Shown: positions 1 through 8,735 of the stretch, piece by piece
Layout: each line of letters begins with the position of its first letter
Numbering within the stretch: the stretch's first letter is position 1
Origin: Lachnospira multipara ATCC 19207
Lineage (GTDB): Bacteria > Bacillota > Clostridia > Lachnospirales > Lachnospiraceae
DNA: 64,000 bases
Reading direction: 5' to 3'
Assembly (NCBI RefSeq): GCF_000424105.1
Contig: NZ_AUJG01000002.1
Span: 248,001 to 312,000 of the forward strand
Notes under the pieces: generated by a model
Told to the model about the DNA's origin: nothing
What the model saw: the letters and a program-made list of their open reading frames with translations, nothing else
The model's database searches: none
Made by a program: the position numbers and the translations under genes

Positions 1-894
1 GGACTTCCTGATGAATATTTTGCTCCAGATAAGTTAGAGGCTTATGAGGATGCTAATTATTTAAAGGGTGGTATTGTTTATGCCGATAGAGTTACAACAG
101 TTTCTGAAACATATGCCCAGGAAATTAAGACACCATTCTATGGTGAGAATCTAGACGGACTTATGAATGCTAGATCTAATTGCCTAAGTGGTATTGTAAA
201 TGGTATCGACTACGAAACATACAATCCAGAAACTGATACTAACTTAGTTGCTAATTATAATCAGATTACTTTCCGTAAGGAAAAGTGGAAGAATAAGGTA
301 GCACTTCAGAGGGAACTTGGCTTAAAGGAAGATAAGTCAAAGTTTATGATTGGTATTGTATCAAGACTTACAGATCAAAAGGGTCTTGATTTAATTGCCT
401 ATGTTATGGATGAGCTATGTAGTGAAGACGTTCAGTTAGTAGTACTTGGTACCGGTGAAGAACGTTACGAGAACATGTTTAGACATTTCGATTGGAAATA
501 TAATGACAGAGTTTCAGCTAATATTTACTATTCAGAAGCAATGTCACATAAGATTTATGCAGCTTGTGATGCATTTCTTATGCCATCACTCTTTGAGCCA
601 TGTGGCTTAAGCCAGTTAATGGCCCTAAGATACGGAACAGTACCTATTGTTCGTGAAACAGGTGGTCTAAAGGATACAGTTGAGGCTTATAATGAATATG
701 AAAGCAAGGGAACAGGTTTCTCCTTTGCAAACTATAACGCTCATGAAATGCTTGGCATTGTAAACTACGCAAAGGACGTTTACTACAACCACAAGAGAGA
801 GTGGAATAAGATTGTAGATAGAGGCATGAAGGCAGACTTCTCTTGGAAGACATCTGCTAAGAAGTATGAAGAGTTATATAGATCTTTATACTAA
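1..894 (+). CDS. glgA: glycogen synthase (GT5), 5'-truncated
   Basis: Carboxy-terminal part of an ADP-glucose-dependent glycogen synthase, which extends alpha-1,4-glucan chains in the cytoplasm. The frame is open from base 1, so the real start lies outside the window; 297 residues are visible. KGGIVYADRVTTVSETYA near the left edge is typical of GT5 enzymes just before the second Rossmann domain. GIVSRLTDQKGLDL (about residue 118) and SLFEPCGLSQLMALRYGT (about residue 197) form the nucleotide-sugar binding part, with the conserved Glu in FEPCG. An ATG at 163 is internal, not a start. A strong hairpin follows the stop, so this ends its transcription unit. The only uncertainty is how much is missing. 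Confidence 0.95.
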   Translation, partial: GLPDEYFAPDKLEAYEDANYLKGGIVYADRVTTVSETYAQEIKTPFYGENLDGLMNARSNCLSGIVNGIDYETYNPETDTNLVANYNQITFRKEKWKNKVALQRELGLKEDKSKFMIGIVSRLTDQKGLDLIAYVMDELCSEDVQLVVLGTGEERYENMFRHFDWKYNDRVSANIYYSEAMSHKIYAACDAFLMPSLFEPCGLSQLMALRYGTVPIVRETGGLKDTVEAYNEYESKGTGFSFANYNAHEMLGIVNYAKDVYYNHKREWNKIVDRGMKADFSWKTSAKKYEELYRSLY

Positions 895-940
895 TTGCTT
901 TTGTAATTCCTATTACAATTAATTTTAGAATTTATTTTTG

Positions 941-990
941 TTTTATTCATCTAGTCAAATTAACTTGGCTAGATGAATAAAATGTTTTTT
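941..990 (+). terminator. intrinsic terminator after glgA
   Basis: Two perfectly complementary 14-base arms (941-954 and 969-982) form a stem with a 14-base loop, followed by a T run at 985-990. It lies 47 bases after the glgA stop. The arms are AT-rich but long. Confidence 0.8.
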
Positions 991-1058
991 GAAAATATTA
1001 GACGTCTTTTATCTTCAAAAAATAGATAGTTGAAAGTTAGAATTGTTCTGAATTAGCC

Positions 1059-1087
1059 TTGATTTTAGTGCAAAGTTATGATATTCT
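1059..1087 (+). promoter_or_regulatory. promoter of tRNA-Leu
   Basis: A -35 box TTGATT (1059-1064) and a -10 box TATTCT (1082-1087) are separated by 17 bases. The TGA directly before the -10 makes it an extended -10 type. The tRNA begins 11 bases downstream. Confidence 0.6.
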
Positions 1088-1097
1088 AATTAAGCGC

Positions 1098-1180
1098 GCG
1101 GATGTGGCGGAATGGCAGACGCAGCAGACTCAAAATCTGCCGGTGGTGACATCGTGCGGGTTCAAGTCCCGCCATCCGCA
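1098..1180 (+). tRNA. tRNA-Leu (CAA)
   Basis: An 83-base tRNA with a 7-bp acceptor stem (GCGGATG with CATCCGC), discriminator A, anticodon stem GCAGA/TCTGC and anticodon CAA, which reads UUG leucine codons. The long variable arm (CGGTGGTGACATCG region) is that of a class II tRNA, as expected for Leu. The T arm reads GCGGGTTCAAGTCCCGC. The 3' CCA is not encoded; the gene is followed by TTA, so CCA must be added enzymatically. Confidence 0.96.
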
Positions 1181-1187
1181 TTAACTT

Positions 1188-1222
1188 AACCACTTAAGTC
1201 AGTTGGCTTAGGTGGTTTTTTT
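1188..1222 (+). terminator. intrinsic terminator after tRNA-Leu
   Basis: Arms AACCACTTAAG (1188-1198) and CTTAGGTGGTT (1207-1217) pair with one mismatch around an 8-base loop, followed by seven T residues. It begins 7 bases after the tRNA. Confidence 0.85.
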
Positions 1223-1267
1223 AGTTTAGTCGGAGAAATCCTAAGCAGGGATAAAAAGGAGTCTTAT

Positions 1268-1660
1268 ATGAAATGTAAATATTTTCAAAATCAATTCGAA
1301 GACTTTGATAAATCAAGATTATCATTTAAAATGAATGAGGATTTTATTAATCATCTAAAAACTTGTCCCGATTGTAGGGAAGAGCTTGAGATATATTACA
1401 TTGTTAAATATGGATTATCCGATGATGATATAATAGATAATCAAATGAGATCAAAGGAAGAGTTTGCCAACAGGCACGCTTTTCAAAAGCTCTTCGATTC
1501 TCTTGATTTTGCAGGCATAGTAGACTTGAAATTAAAGCTTGAAGAGCAAAAACAAGAAAGAATAAAAAAACGCAGAAAGCTTAATCGATATTTCCTAATG
1601 ACAGTTAATATGCTTATGCTTTTAACTTGTATAATCTGGTTTATCATAAACTATTTGTAA
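1268..1660 (+). CDS. zinc-finger (ZAS-like) single-pass membrane protein
   Basis: A 130-residue protein of unknown function. The N-terminal part contains Cys3 and the spacing His29-x3-Cys33-x2-Cys36 (HLKTCPDC), the signature of the zinc-binding anti-sigma (ZAS, zf-HC2) fold. A basic, glutamate-rich helix (about 88-107) precedes one membrane segment near the C terminus (about 108-129). The layout is that of a cytoplasmic zinc domain tethered to the membrane. No sigma-factor gene lies next to it in the window, so an anti-sigma role is inference only. AAAGGAG lies 8 bases upstream of the start, and polA starts 15 bases after the stop, so the two are probably co-transcribed. Confidence 0.75.
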   Translation: MKCKYFQNQFEDFDKSRLSFKMNEDFINHLKTCPDCREELEIYYIVKYGLSDDDIIDNQMRSKEEFANRHAFQKLFDSLDFAGIVDLKLKLEEQKQERIKKRRKLNRYFLMTVNMLMLLTCIIWFIINYL

Positions 1661-1675
1661 TTAATTGGAGGAAAA

Positions 1676-4354
1676 ATGAGAAAAAAAATTGTATTAATAG
1701 ATGGTCACAGTATCTTAAATAGAGCCTTTTATGGCATACCTGACCTAACAAACAGCGAAGGAATCCACACTAATGCCATGTATGGATTTCTTAATATCAT
1801 GTTTAAGTTCCTTGATGAGGAAAAGCCTGACTACTTAACTGTAGCTTTTGACTTGCCTGTCCCTACCTTTAGACATGTAATGTATAAGGAATATAAGGGC
1901 ACAAGAAAGGCCGCAGCACCAGAGTTTAAGCAGCAGGTGCCCCTTATGCAGGACCTACTTAGAAGCATGAATATTAATGTTGTAACTTGCGAAGGCTTTG
2001 AAGCAGATGACATTATTGGAACTATTGCAAAGACAAGCGCAAGAGACGGACTTGATGTAGTAATCGTCTCTGGTGATAGAGATTTACTCCAGCTTTGCGA
2101 AGAGCATATTAAGATTAGAATCCCAAAGACTAAGAAGGGCGGCACTGAGGTTGAAGATTATTTACCTGAAAATGTTTTCGAGACCTACGGCGTTACACCT
2201 CTTGAATTTATTGATGTTAAGGCCTTAATGGGAGATACATCTGATAATATTCCTGGTGCTCCTGGTATTGGCATAAAAACTGCTTGCAAAATTATAGCTG
2301 ATTATAAAACTATGGAAAATGTGTTTAAAAATTTAGATAAATTAACACCTAAACAAAGAGAAAGTATTGGAAATAACATTGAAGTTTTAAGACAAAGCAA
2401 AATCTTAGTTACAATTAAAACGGATGTAGACCTTGGCTTTAAATTAGAGTCAGCAGGCCTTGATGATATGTTTAATGCAGATTCTTATGAGTTATTTAAG
2501 CGCTATAACTTTAAGAATATGTTATCTAAATTTGATAAGAATATGCCTCAAAAAGAACTTGAAGTTTACGATAATTTCAAGGAAATTACTGAATTTAACG
2601 AGGTGGAAGACATTTTTAATAAAGTAAAGGAAATGGTAGAGAGCGGCAAGCAAATCGGCTTGGCAGTACTTGCAGAAGAAAGTTTATCAGGCATTGCCCT
2701 TAGTCTCTCTGATGAGGAGATTTACTATATTCCATGCACTGGTTTTGTGAATGAAAACTACCTTGTAGCAAGACTACGTGAAGCAATCAAGCTAGCAGAT
2801 GGCAGATTAATTGTTACTTCAGGCTTGAAATCTGTTTTGAAATTTTTGGACACAACAAGTCTTTATGAATACTCAGATGTCCCTGAAAATGCATTCCTTG
2901 ACTTATCTGTTGGAGAATATTTACTTGCACCAAACAATGAAAGCTACGACTATGTAGCCCTTGCAAGAACTTATATGGACATTAACCTGCCAGCAAGAGC
3001 TGAGTTAATTGGTAAGGACAGCTTAGAAAAGGCTAGCCAGACTAATAATGAGAATCTAGTTAAGTACGCTTGCCTACAGTCATACATTTACTTAAAGGTT
3101 GCCAATAATATTCTTGATAATTTGAAAAAAATGGACATGTATGACTTATTTATTAATATGGAAATGCCACTAATCTTTGTTTTATACGAGATGGAAAAGC
3201 AGGGCGTAAGAGTAGATAAACAGGAATTAATTGACTACTCAGCAGTTCTTGCAGAAAGAATAGAAGACCTTGAGGCAAGCATCTATAAGACTGCAGGAGA
3301 GGAATTTAATATTAATTCTCCAAAGCAGTTAGGAGTTATTCTTTTTGAAAAGCTTGGCATGCCAGTAAAGAAGAAGACAAAGAGTGGTTATTCAACTGCC
3401 TCTGATGTCTTAGAAGAGTTAGCAGTGGATTATCCAATTGTTAATGATATCCTAGAATACAGACAGTTAGCTAAGTTAAAGTCAACTTATGCTGACGGTT
3501 TAACAGAATATATAGGAGAGGATGGTAGAATTCATTCAAACTTCAACCAGACAATTACAGCTACTGGAAGAATCAGCTCTACTAATCCAAACCTACAAAA
3601 CATTCCAATTAGAATGGAAATGGGTAAGTTGTTTAGAAAGGTATTTATTCCAAGAGAAGGCTTTAGCTTTATTGATGCGGATTACTCACAGATTGAGCTT
3701 AGAATCCTTGCTCATATGTCAGGTGATGAAAAGCTTATTGAAAGCTACAATTCAGACGTAGATATTCATAGAGCTACTGCATCTCACGTATTTAACACAC
3801 CGCTTGAAGAGGTAACTGACCTTCAAAGAAGAAATGCCAAGGCCGTAAACTTTGGTATTATCTATGGAATCAGCTCCTTTGGTTTAAGTAAAGACTTAAG
3901 TATTTCACCAAAAGAAGCTAAGCAGTATATCGATCAGTACTTTGAAAGCTACCCATCTATTAAAGACTTTATTGATGGCTTAGTAGAGAATGCTAAGGAA
4001 AATGGATACTCAATCACTATGTTTAACAGACGTAGACCTATTCCTGAATTAAAGGCATCTAACTTTATGCAAAAAAAATTCGGTGAAAGAATCGCCATGA
4101 ACGCTCCAATTCAGGGAACTGCAGCAGATATTATTAAGATTGCCATGATTAGAGTTTATGATGAATTAAAGAAGGCAAATTTAAAGTCACACCTTGTTTT
4201 ACAGGTTCACGATGAATTATTAGTAGAGGTTGCTAATGATGAAATCGAGAAGGTAAGAGAAATCATTGAAAAGGGCATGAAGGAAGCTGCTAAATTAAAG
4301 GTATCCCTTGAAATTGATTTAAATGTTGGTAAAAACTGGCTTGAATGCCATTAA
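1676..4354 (+). CDS. polA: DNA polymerase I
   Basis: Cytoplasmic repair and Okazaki-fragment polymerase, 892 residues (normal length). The N-terminal 5'-3' exonuclease starts with DGHSILNRAFYG. A middle region (about 300-480) corresponds to the proofreading exonuclease but lacks the acidic DxE of motif I (IGLAVLAEESLSG in its place), so it is probably inactive, as in many Firmicutes. The polymerase domain has motif A DADYSQIELR (about 665), motif B RRNAKAVNFGIIYG (about 718) and motif C LQVHDELLVEV (about 841). GGAGG lies just upstream of the ATG. The stop is 14 bases before the coaE start, a common pairing in Firmicutes. Confidence 0.97.
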   Translation: MRKKIVLIDGHSILNRAFYGIPDLTNSEGIHTNAMYGFLNIMFKFLDEEKPDYLTVAFDLPVPTFRHVMYKEYKGTRKAAAPEFKQQVPLMQDLLRSMNINVVTCEGFEADDIIGTIAKTSARDGLDVVIVSGDRDLLQLCEEHIKIRIPKTKKGGTEVEDYLPENVFETYGVTPLEFIDVKALMGDTSDNIPGAPGIGIKTACKIIADYKTMENVFKNLDKLTPKQRESIGNNIEVLRQSKILVTIKTDVDLGFKLESAGLDDMFNADSYELFKRYNFKNMLSKFDKNMPQKELEVYDNFKEITEFNEVEDIFNKVKEMVESGKQIGLAVLAEESLSGIALSLSDEEIYYIPCTGFVNENYLVARLREAIKLADGRLIVTSGLKSVLKFLDTTSLYEYSDVPENAFLDLSVGEYLLAPNNESYDYVALARTYMDINLPARAELIGKDSLEKASQTNNENLVKYACLQSYIYLKVANNILDNLKKMDMYDLFINMEMPLIFVLYEMEKQGVRVDKQELIDYSAVLAERIEDLEASIYKTAGEEFNINSPKQLGVILFEKLGMPVKKKTKSGYSTASDVLEELAVDYPIVNDILEYRQLAKLKSTYADGLTEYIGEDGRIHSNFNQTITATGRISSTNPNLQNIPIRMEMGKLFRKVFIPREGFSFIDADYSQIELRILAHMSGDEKLIESYNSDVDIHRATASHVFNTPLEEVTDLQRRNAKAVNFGIIYGISSFGLSKDLSISPKEAKQYIDQYFESYPSIKDFIDGLVENAKENGYSITMFNRRRPIPELKASNFMQKKFGERIAMNAPIQGTAADIIKIAMIRVYDELKKANLKSHLVLQVHDELLVEVANDEIEKVREIIEKGMKEAAKLKVSLEIDLNVGKNWLECH

Positions 4355-4368
4355 TTAAAAGGAATAAT

Positions 4369-4962
4369 ATGAAAACAATAGGTATTACAGGAGGCGTGGG
4401 GGCTGGAAAGTCCCTCGTCCTTTCTCTTTTAAAGGAAATGACAAACTGCGAAATTTTAATGGCAGATGATGTGGCAAAGTCCATGTATTTTAAGGGAAAT
4501 AAGGCCTTTGAAGACTTAATAGAATTCTTTGGGGAAGAAATTCTAAATGAGACAAAAGATGCCATTGATACAAGTAAGCTCTCAAAGATTATTTATAATA
4601 ATCCCAACAAGCGAATCCTTGTAAATAGCATAGTTCATCCCTTAACTAAGCAGGAGATTATAAAGAAAATCACTGAGCATAAGATTAAGGATGACGTGGA
4701 TTTTTGCTTTGTTGAGGCTGCCCTTTTGCTAGAAGATCACTATGATGTATTTTGTGACGAGACTTGGTACATTTTCGCAAGTAAAGAAACAAGAAGGCAG
4801 AGATTAAGAGAGAGTCGTGGCTACTCAGATGAGAAAATCGACAAAATCTTTGAGGCCCAGCTCTCAGAAGAAGACTTTAAAAATAGAACAGACCATACAA
4901 TAGACAATGATACAAGTATAGAGAATATTAAAGGAAAACTTGCTAGTTTGCTAAATTTATGA
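4369..4962 (+). CDS. coaE: dephospho-CoA kinase
   Basis: Phosphorylates the 3'-hydroxyl of dephospho-CoA, the last step of coenzyme A synthesis. The P-loop GITGGVGAGKS lies at the N terminus, followed by a typical CoaE body with the lid region ETRRQRLRESRGYSDEKI. It is 197 residues, the usual length. An upstream in-frame ATG at 4345 overlaps the end of polA, but the ATG chosen here puts MKTIGITGG at the start and is preceded by AAAAGGA at a good distance. The other CoA gene of the window, coaD, is 43 kb away. Confidence 0.95.
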   Translation: MKTIGITGGVGAGKSLVLSLLKEMTNCEILMADDVAKSMYFKGNKAFEDLIEFFGEEILNETKDAIDTSKLSKIIYNNPNKRILVNSIVHPLTKQEIIKKITEHKIKDDVDFCFVEAALLLEDHYDVFCDETWYIFASKETRRQRLRESRGYSDEKIDKIFEAQLSEEDFKNRTDHTIDNDTSIENIKGKLASLLNL

Positions 4963-5034
4963 TATATTAAAAATAATTTAAACGTGAATTTAATATACTA
5001 GTTGACCTTACTTTATATTTAGGGGGTATTTGGG

Positions 5035-7395
5035 ATGGAAACACGAATTGGTCTAGACAGCCTTGTTTTCGGGTTGGACATCGGAACAAGAAATGTTGTA
5101 GGTGTGGTTGGTTGTGTAGAAAATGACATCTTTAAGGTTGTAGCTATGTCTGAGAGGGAGCATGAGAGCAGATCTATGCTTGATGGTCAGATTCATGACA
5201 TCTACAAGGTTGGAGAGAAAATCCTTGAGGTCAAAAACGACTTAGAGGCTCAACTTGACACTAAACTTAAGGATGTGTGTATTGCTGCAGCTGGTCGAGT
5301 ATTAAAGACTATTAATACAAAGGGCATAATGGAATTTGATGAGGAAACAAGAATCACTAAGGATCACGTTTTCTCTATGGAATTACAGGCCATTGAAAAT
5401 GCACATAAAAAGGTAAACGAAGAGGATGCCGAAGCGAAATTCTTTTGCGTAGGTCATTCCGCTGTAAGATATCTTCTTAATGGCTTTGAAATTAGCAATC
5501 TTGAAGGCCATAAGGCAAAGAAGATAGAGGTAGATTTAATTGCTACATTTTTACCAGAAGAAGTTGTAGATAGCTTGTATATGGCTGTGGAGCACGCTGA
5601 CCTAAAGGTGGCTAGCCTTACTCTAGAACCTATTGCTGCTATTAATATAGCGGTGCCAGAAAACTTTAGACTGCTTAATCTAGGTTTGGTGGATGTAGGC
5701 GCTGGAACTTCCGATATTTGCCTAACTAAGGATGGCAGCATTATTGCCTTTGGCATGATTCCTGTGGCAGGAGATGAAATCACTGAAGCCATTGCAAGAC
5801 ACTATCTTGTAGACTTTAAAACTGCAGAGCAGATTAAGATGATTGCAAGCTCTAAGCCAAAGGGACAGGTGAAATTTAAAGATGTCATGGGCATTGAGCA
5901 AAAAATCAATGTTTCAGATATTAATAAAGTTGCCTCAGAGCCAATTGGTGAGATGGCTAAGGAAACAGCAAGTCGCATTAAAGAGCTTAATGGAGGCAAG
6001 AGCTGTAACGCCGTCTTTGTAGTTGGTGGCGGTGGCAAAATGTCTGGCTACACACAAACTCTTGCTAAGGAGCTTGGTCTTCCAAAGGAGAGAGTTGCAG
6101 TTCGTGGGGCAGATGTACTTGAAAGCGTGGATTTTAGCGCGGTTTCTTTCCAGAAAGATTCCCTTTATGTAACACCAATCGGAATTTGCACTAATTTCTA
6201 TAACCAGAAGAACAACTTTGTCTTTGTTAGCGTAAACGAGTCAAGGGTTAAGCTCTATGACAACAACCACCTAACAATTAGCGATGCCCTTGTTCAGATT
6301 GGTTATTCTAATAGCGATGTATTCCCTAAACGTGGTAAGGCCCTTAGTTTCTCAATTAATGGCGTTCAAAGACAGGTTAAGGGTAAATCTGGTGAAGGCG
6401 CTATAATTAAGCTAAATGGCAAGCCTGCTAACCTAAATTCTAAGATTGGTCAAAATGCAAAGATTGAAATTAAGAATTCAACTGCCGGTGAAGATGCAAA
6501 CCTTACACTTAATAAGCTAGAGGAGCTCTCAAGCCCAGTTAAGTTAACTCTTAACGGTGAGCTACTTGAACTTCCAAAGATTGTCTATGTAAATGGCGAG
6601 ACAAAGCCTGAAGATTACGACATTTTAGAGGGAGATCATTTAAGAGTTGAAAACTATTATACTGTTAAGCAGCTTTGTGACTGTCTTGGCATGAAAGCCC
6701 TTGATAACGAAATCTTTGTAAACGGCGAGGAAGCTAATCCTATTACTAAGATTTATTCCGGTGATTCTATTACAGTCTCAAGTTACATTAAGAGTAATGA
6801 AAATGCATCAAATCCTGACAATAAGTATCTAACCCTAACAAATGGCTTAGAGGTGGAAAACTATGAAGAGGATATTGAGGAACTAGAAAAGGCTAAGGAG
6901 CGTGGCAGAAAGAAGGCTATGCTTGAAGAAGAAAAGAAGTTAAAGGAAGAAGCTAAAAAAAGCATTGACCTTAAAAATATCGATGAATCAAGTATTGGTA
7001 AGATGAGTGCTTCCTTTACTAAAAAGAATAAGATTTCAAATGACAAGTTCATGAATGAAATTATAAAAAGCAATACATTTTCAGAAAATATTGCCAAGCC
7101 TGGAAATCAGGAAGAATTGGCGCAGGTGGCAGCAGACATGGTTATGGTTGAGAAAAAGTCAGAGATTCCAAATAAAATAACTAAGGGTATCACAATTTTT
7201 GTAAATAATGAACCTGTAAAATTATCTGGAAAAAGCGACTATATTTTGGTAGACTTATTTCAGTTCTACGAATTTGATTTGTCTAAGCCAAAGGGAGTCG
7301 TAGTTCTAAAACAAAATGGAAATAAGGGTGAATACACAGCTCCTCTAAAGGAAGGAGATAAGATTGACCTTTATTGGGAGGATATAACACAATGA
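5035..7395 (+). CDS. large FtsA-like actin-fold ATPase with extended C terminus
   Basis: A 786-residue protein of the FtsA/PilM actin-like superfamily. The first about 385 residues carry phosphate-1 LDIGTRNVVGVVG (about 14-26), phosphate-2 DVGAGTSDICLT (about 220) and the adenosine motif VFVVGGGGKMSGY (about 326). FtsA proteins are normally about 400-450 residues. The remaining 400 residues contain beta-rich repeats (such as SINGVQRQVKGKS and IFVNNEPVKLSGKSDYI), an acidic/basic coiled stretch (about 615-660) and no obvious amphipathic membrane anchor. Similar long FtsA-domain proteins occur in Clostridia. A cell-division or envelope role is inferred from the family. It overlaps walJ by 4 bases, suggesting translational coupling. 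Confidence 0.8.
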   Translation: METRIGLDSLVFGLDIGTRNVVGVVGCVENDIFKVVAMSEREHESRSMLDGQIHDIYKVGEKILEVKNDLEAQLDTKLKDVCIAAAGRVLKTINTKGIMEFDEETRITKDHVFSMELQAIENAHKKVNEEDAEAKFFCVGHSAVRYLLNGFEISNLEGHKAKKIEVDLIATFLPEEVVDSLYMAVEHADLKVASLTLEPIAAINIAVPENFRLLNLGLVDVGAGTSDICLTKDGSIIAFGMIPVAGDEITEAIARHYLVDFKTAEQIKMIASSKPKGQVKFKDVMGIEQKINVSDINKVASEPIGEMAKETASRIKELNGGKSCNAVFVVGGGGKMSGYTQTLAKELGLPKERVAVRGADVLESVDFSAVSFQKDSLYVTPIGICTNFYNQKNNFVFVSVNESRVKLYDNNHLTISDALVQIGYSNSDVFPKRGKALSFSINGVQRQVKGKSGEGAIIKLNGKPANLNSKIGQNAKIEIKNSTAGEDANLTLNKLEELSSPVKLTLNGELLELPKIVYVNGETKPEDYDILEGDHLRVENYYTVKQLCDCLGMKALDNEIFVNGEEANPITKIYSGDSITVSSYIKSNENASNPDNKYLTLTNGLEVENYEEDIEELEKAKERGRKKAMLEEEKKLKEEAKKSIDLKNIDESSIGKMSASFTKKNKISNDKFMNEIIKSNTFSENIAKPGNQEELAQVAADMVMVEKKSEIPNKITKGITIFVNNEPVKLSGKSDYILVDLFQFYEFDLSKPKGVVVLKQNGNKGEYTAPLKEGDKIDLYWEDITQ

Positions 7396-8186
7396 GAATG
7401 ATGCCAATCGCAAGTGGCAGCAGTGGAAACTGCGTCTACGTTGGCTCTGATAATACGCATATTTTAATTGATGCAGGAGTTAGTCGTAAAAAAATTGAAG
7501 AGGGTTTGAATAAAATCGACCTTTCAGTTAAAGATTTATCTGCAATATTCGTAACACATGAGCACAGTGACCACATTAAGGGTATTGGAGTTATAAGTCG
7601 AAAAGAGGCTATTCCAATTTATGCAACCCAAGGTACAATTGATGGAATATTAGAGGCTGGTTTAGGAGATATGCCTGAGGGCATACTTAATAGAATCGGC
7701 GTTGACATTCCCTTTTACCTTAACGATTTAGTTATTAGACCTTTTGCAATTTCACACGATGCTAACGAGCCTTGTGCTTACAGCATTACTAATGCAAATA
7801 AGAAGGTTGCTGTTTGTACAGACCTTGGTTGTTATGATGACTATACAGTTGAGAATTTGAAAGAATCGAACATTTTATATGTAGAGGCTAATCATGACAT
7901 AAATCTACTTCAGGTAGGTAGTTACCCATATTATCTTAAGCAAAGAATCTTAGGAAATAAGGGACATTTATGTAATGAGTCTTCAGGACAGCTAATTAGT
8001 AAGGTTTTACATCCTAATTTAAAGAAGGTAATTCTTGGCCACTTAAGTAAGGATAACAACTACGAAAAGCTAGCCTATGAAACTGTAAAATTAGAAATTG
8101 ACCAGTCAGAAAACGACTATAAGGCCAGTGATTTTGAAATTGAGGTGGCAAAGAGATTTGAAACTTCAATGTTAAATGTGATTTAA
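7392..8186 (+). CDS. walJ: WalJ/YycJ-type metallo-beta-lactamase-fold hydrolase
   Basis: A 264-residue MBL-fold metallohydrolase of the YycJ (WalJ) family, linked in other Firmicutes to cell-wall and DNA-replication coordination; its substrate is not settled. The metal site VTHEHSDHIKG (about 54-64) is the HxHxDH motif, and further ligands include SHDANEPC and the late GHLSKDN. The ATG overlaps the preceding stop as ATGA and has GGGAGG 9 bases upstream; a TTG 18 bases earlier is a poorer start. The usual walRK partners are not in the window. A hairpin terminator follows. Confidence 0.88.
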   Translation: MRMMPIASGSSGNCVYVGSDNTHILIDAGVSRKKIEEGLNKIDLSVKDLSAIFVTHEHSDHIKGIGVISRKEAIPIYATQGTIDGILEAGLGDMPEGILNRIGVDIPFYLNDLVIRPFAISHDANEPCAYSITNANKKVAVCTDLGCYDDYTVENLKESNILYVEANHDINLLQVGSYPYYLKQRILGNKGHLCNESSGQLISKVLHPNLKKVILGHLSKDNNYEKLAYETVKLEIDQSENDYKASDFEIEVAKRFETSMLNVI

Positions 8187-8272
8187 GGTTATATGTAATT
8201 AAATGTTGCATTTGATTTAATTTTACATGTTAAATGTACTTTAAAGTAACATTTTCAAAAAGAATAAAAATT

Positions 8273-8318
8273 AAAGCTTCCGAAATCTTGCAATTATGCG
8301 GGGTTTTGGAAGCTTTTT
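8273..8318 (+). terminator. intrinsic terminator after walJ
   Basis: AAAGCTTCCGAAA pairs with TTTTGGAAGCTTT around a loop of about 17 bases and is followed by a short T run. The AT-rich stretch before it (8190-8260) holds two weaker dyads, including AATGTACTTTAAAGT with its mirror at 8235-8255, so termination may be distributed. Confidence 0.75.
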
Positions 8319-8331
8319 GCTTATCTTAAAA

Positions 8332-8360
8332 TTGACATACATTCAGAAATAGAGTATCTT
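8332..8360 (+). promoter_or_regulatory. promoter of the ACT-domain / PFL gene pair
   Basis: A consensus -35 TTGACA (8332-8337) and a -10 TATCTT (8355-8360) are separated by 17 bases, just after the walJ terminator. The first gene starts 54 bases downstream. Confidence 0.65.
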
Positions 8361-8414
8361 TAGAGGGATAAAGCTTGCAATTTGCAAGTGTTTAATTTTA
8401 AGGAGAATGATTAT

Positions 8415-8687
8415 ATGAAGAAGTGTGTAATTACAGTTGTAGGAAAAGATACAGTTGGAATTATAGCAAAGGTATGTACTTATTTAGCTGAGTCTAAGAT
8501 CAATATCTTAGATATTTCACAGACTATCGTTTCAGGTTATTTTAACATGATGATGATCGTTGATATTGCTAATACAACTAAGAGCTATGATGAAATTTTA
8601 GAGAATTTAGACAAGCTTGGCGAAGGAATCGGCGTTTCTATTAAGTGCCAGAAGGAAGAAATCTTCGACATGATGCATAGAATCTAA
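8415..8687 (+). CDS. ACT domain-containing protein (UPF0237)
   Basis: A 90-residue stand-alone ACT-domain protein of the UPF0237 family. The sequence opens KKCVITVVGKDTVGIIAKV and continues with LDISQTIVSGYFNMMMIVDI, the usual beta-alpha-beta ligand-binding layout. ACT domains bind amino acids; the ligand here is unknown. AAGGAG lies 9 bases before the chosen ATG; an upstream extension is possible but adds nothing recognisable. The PFL-family gene follows 48 bases later, an association seen in many Firmicutes and archaea, so the pair probably works together. Confidence 0.93.
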   Translation: MKKCVITVVGKDTVGIIAKVCTYLAESKINILDISQTIVSGYFNMMMIVDIANTTKSYDEILENLDKLGEGIGVSIKCQKEEIFDMMHRI

Positions 8688-8735
8688 TTCGATTTTTCAA
8701 AACACATAAAAACTCTGATAATATAGGAGAAAACT

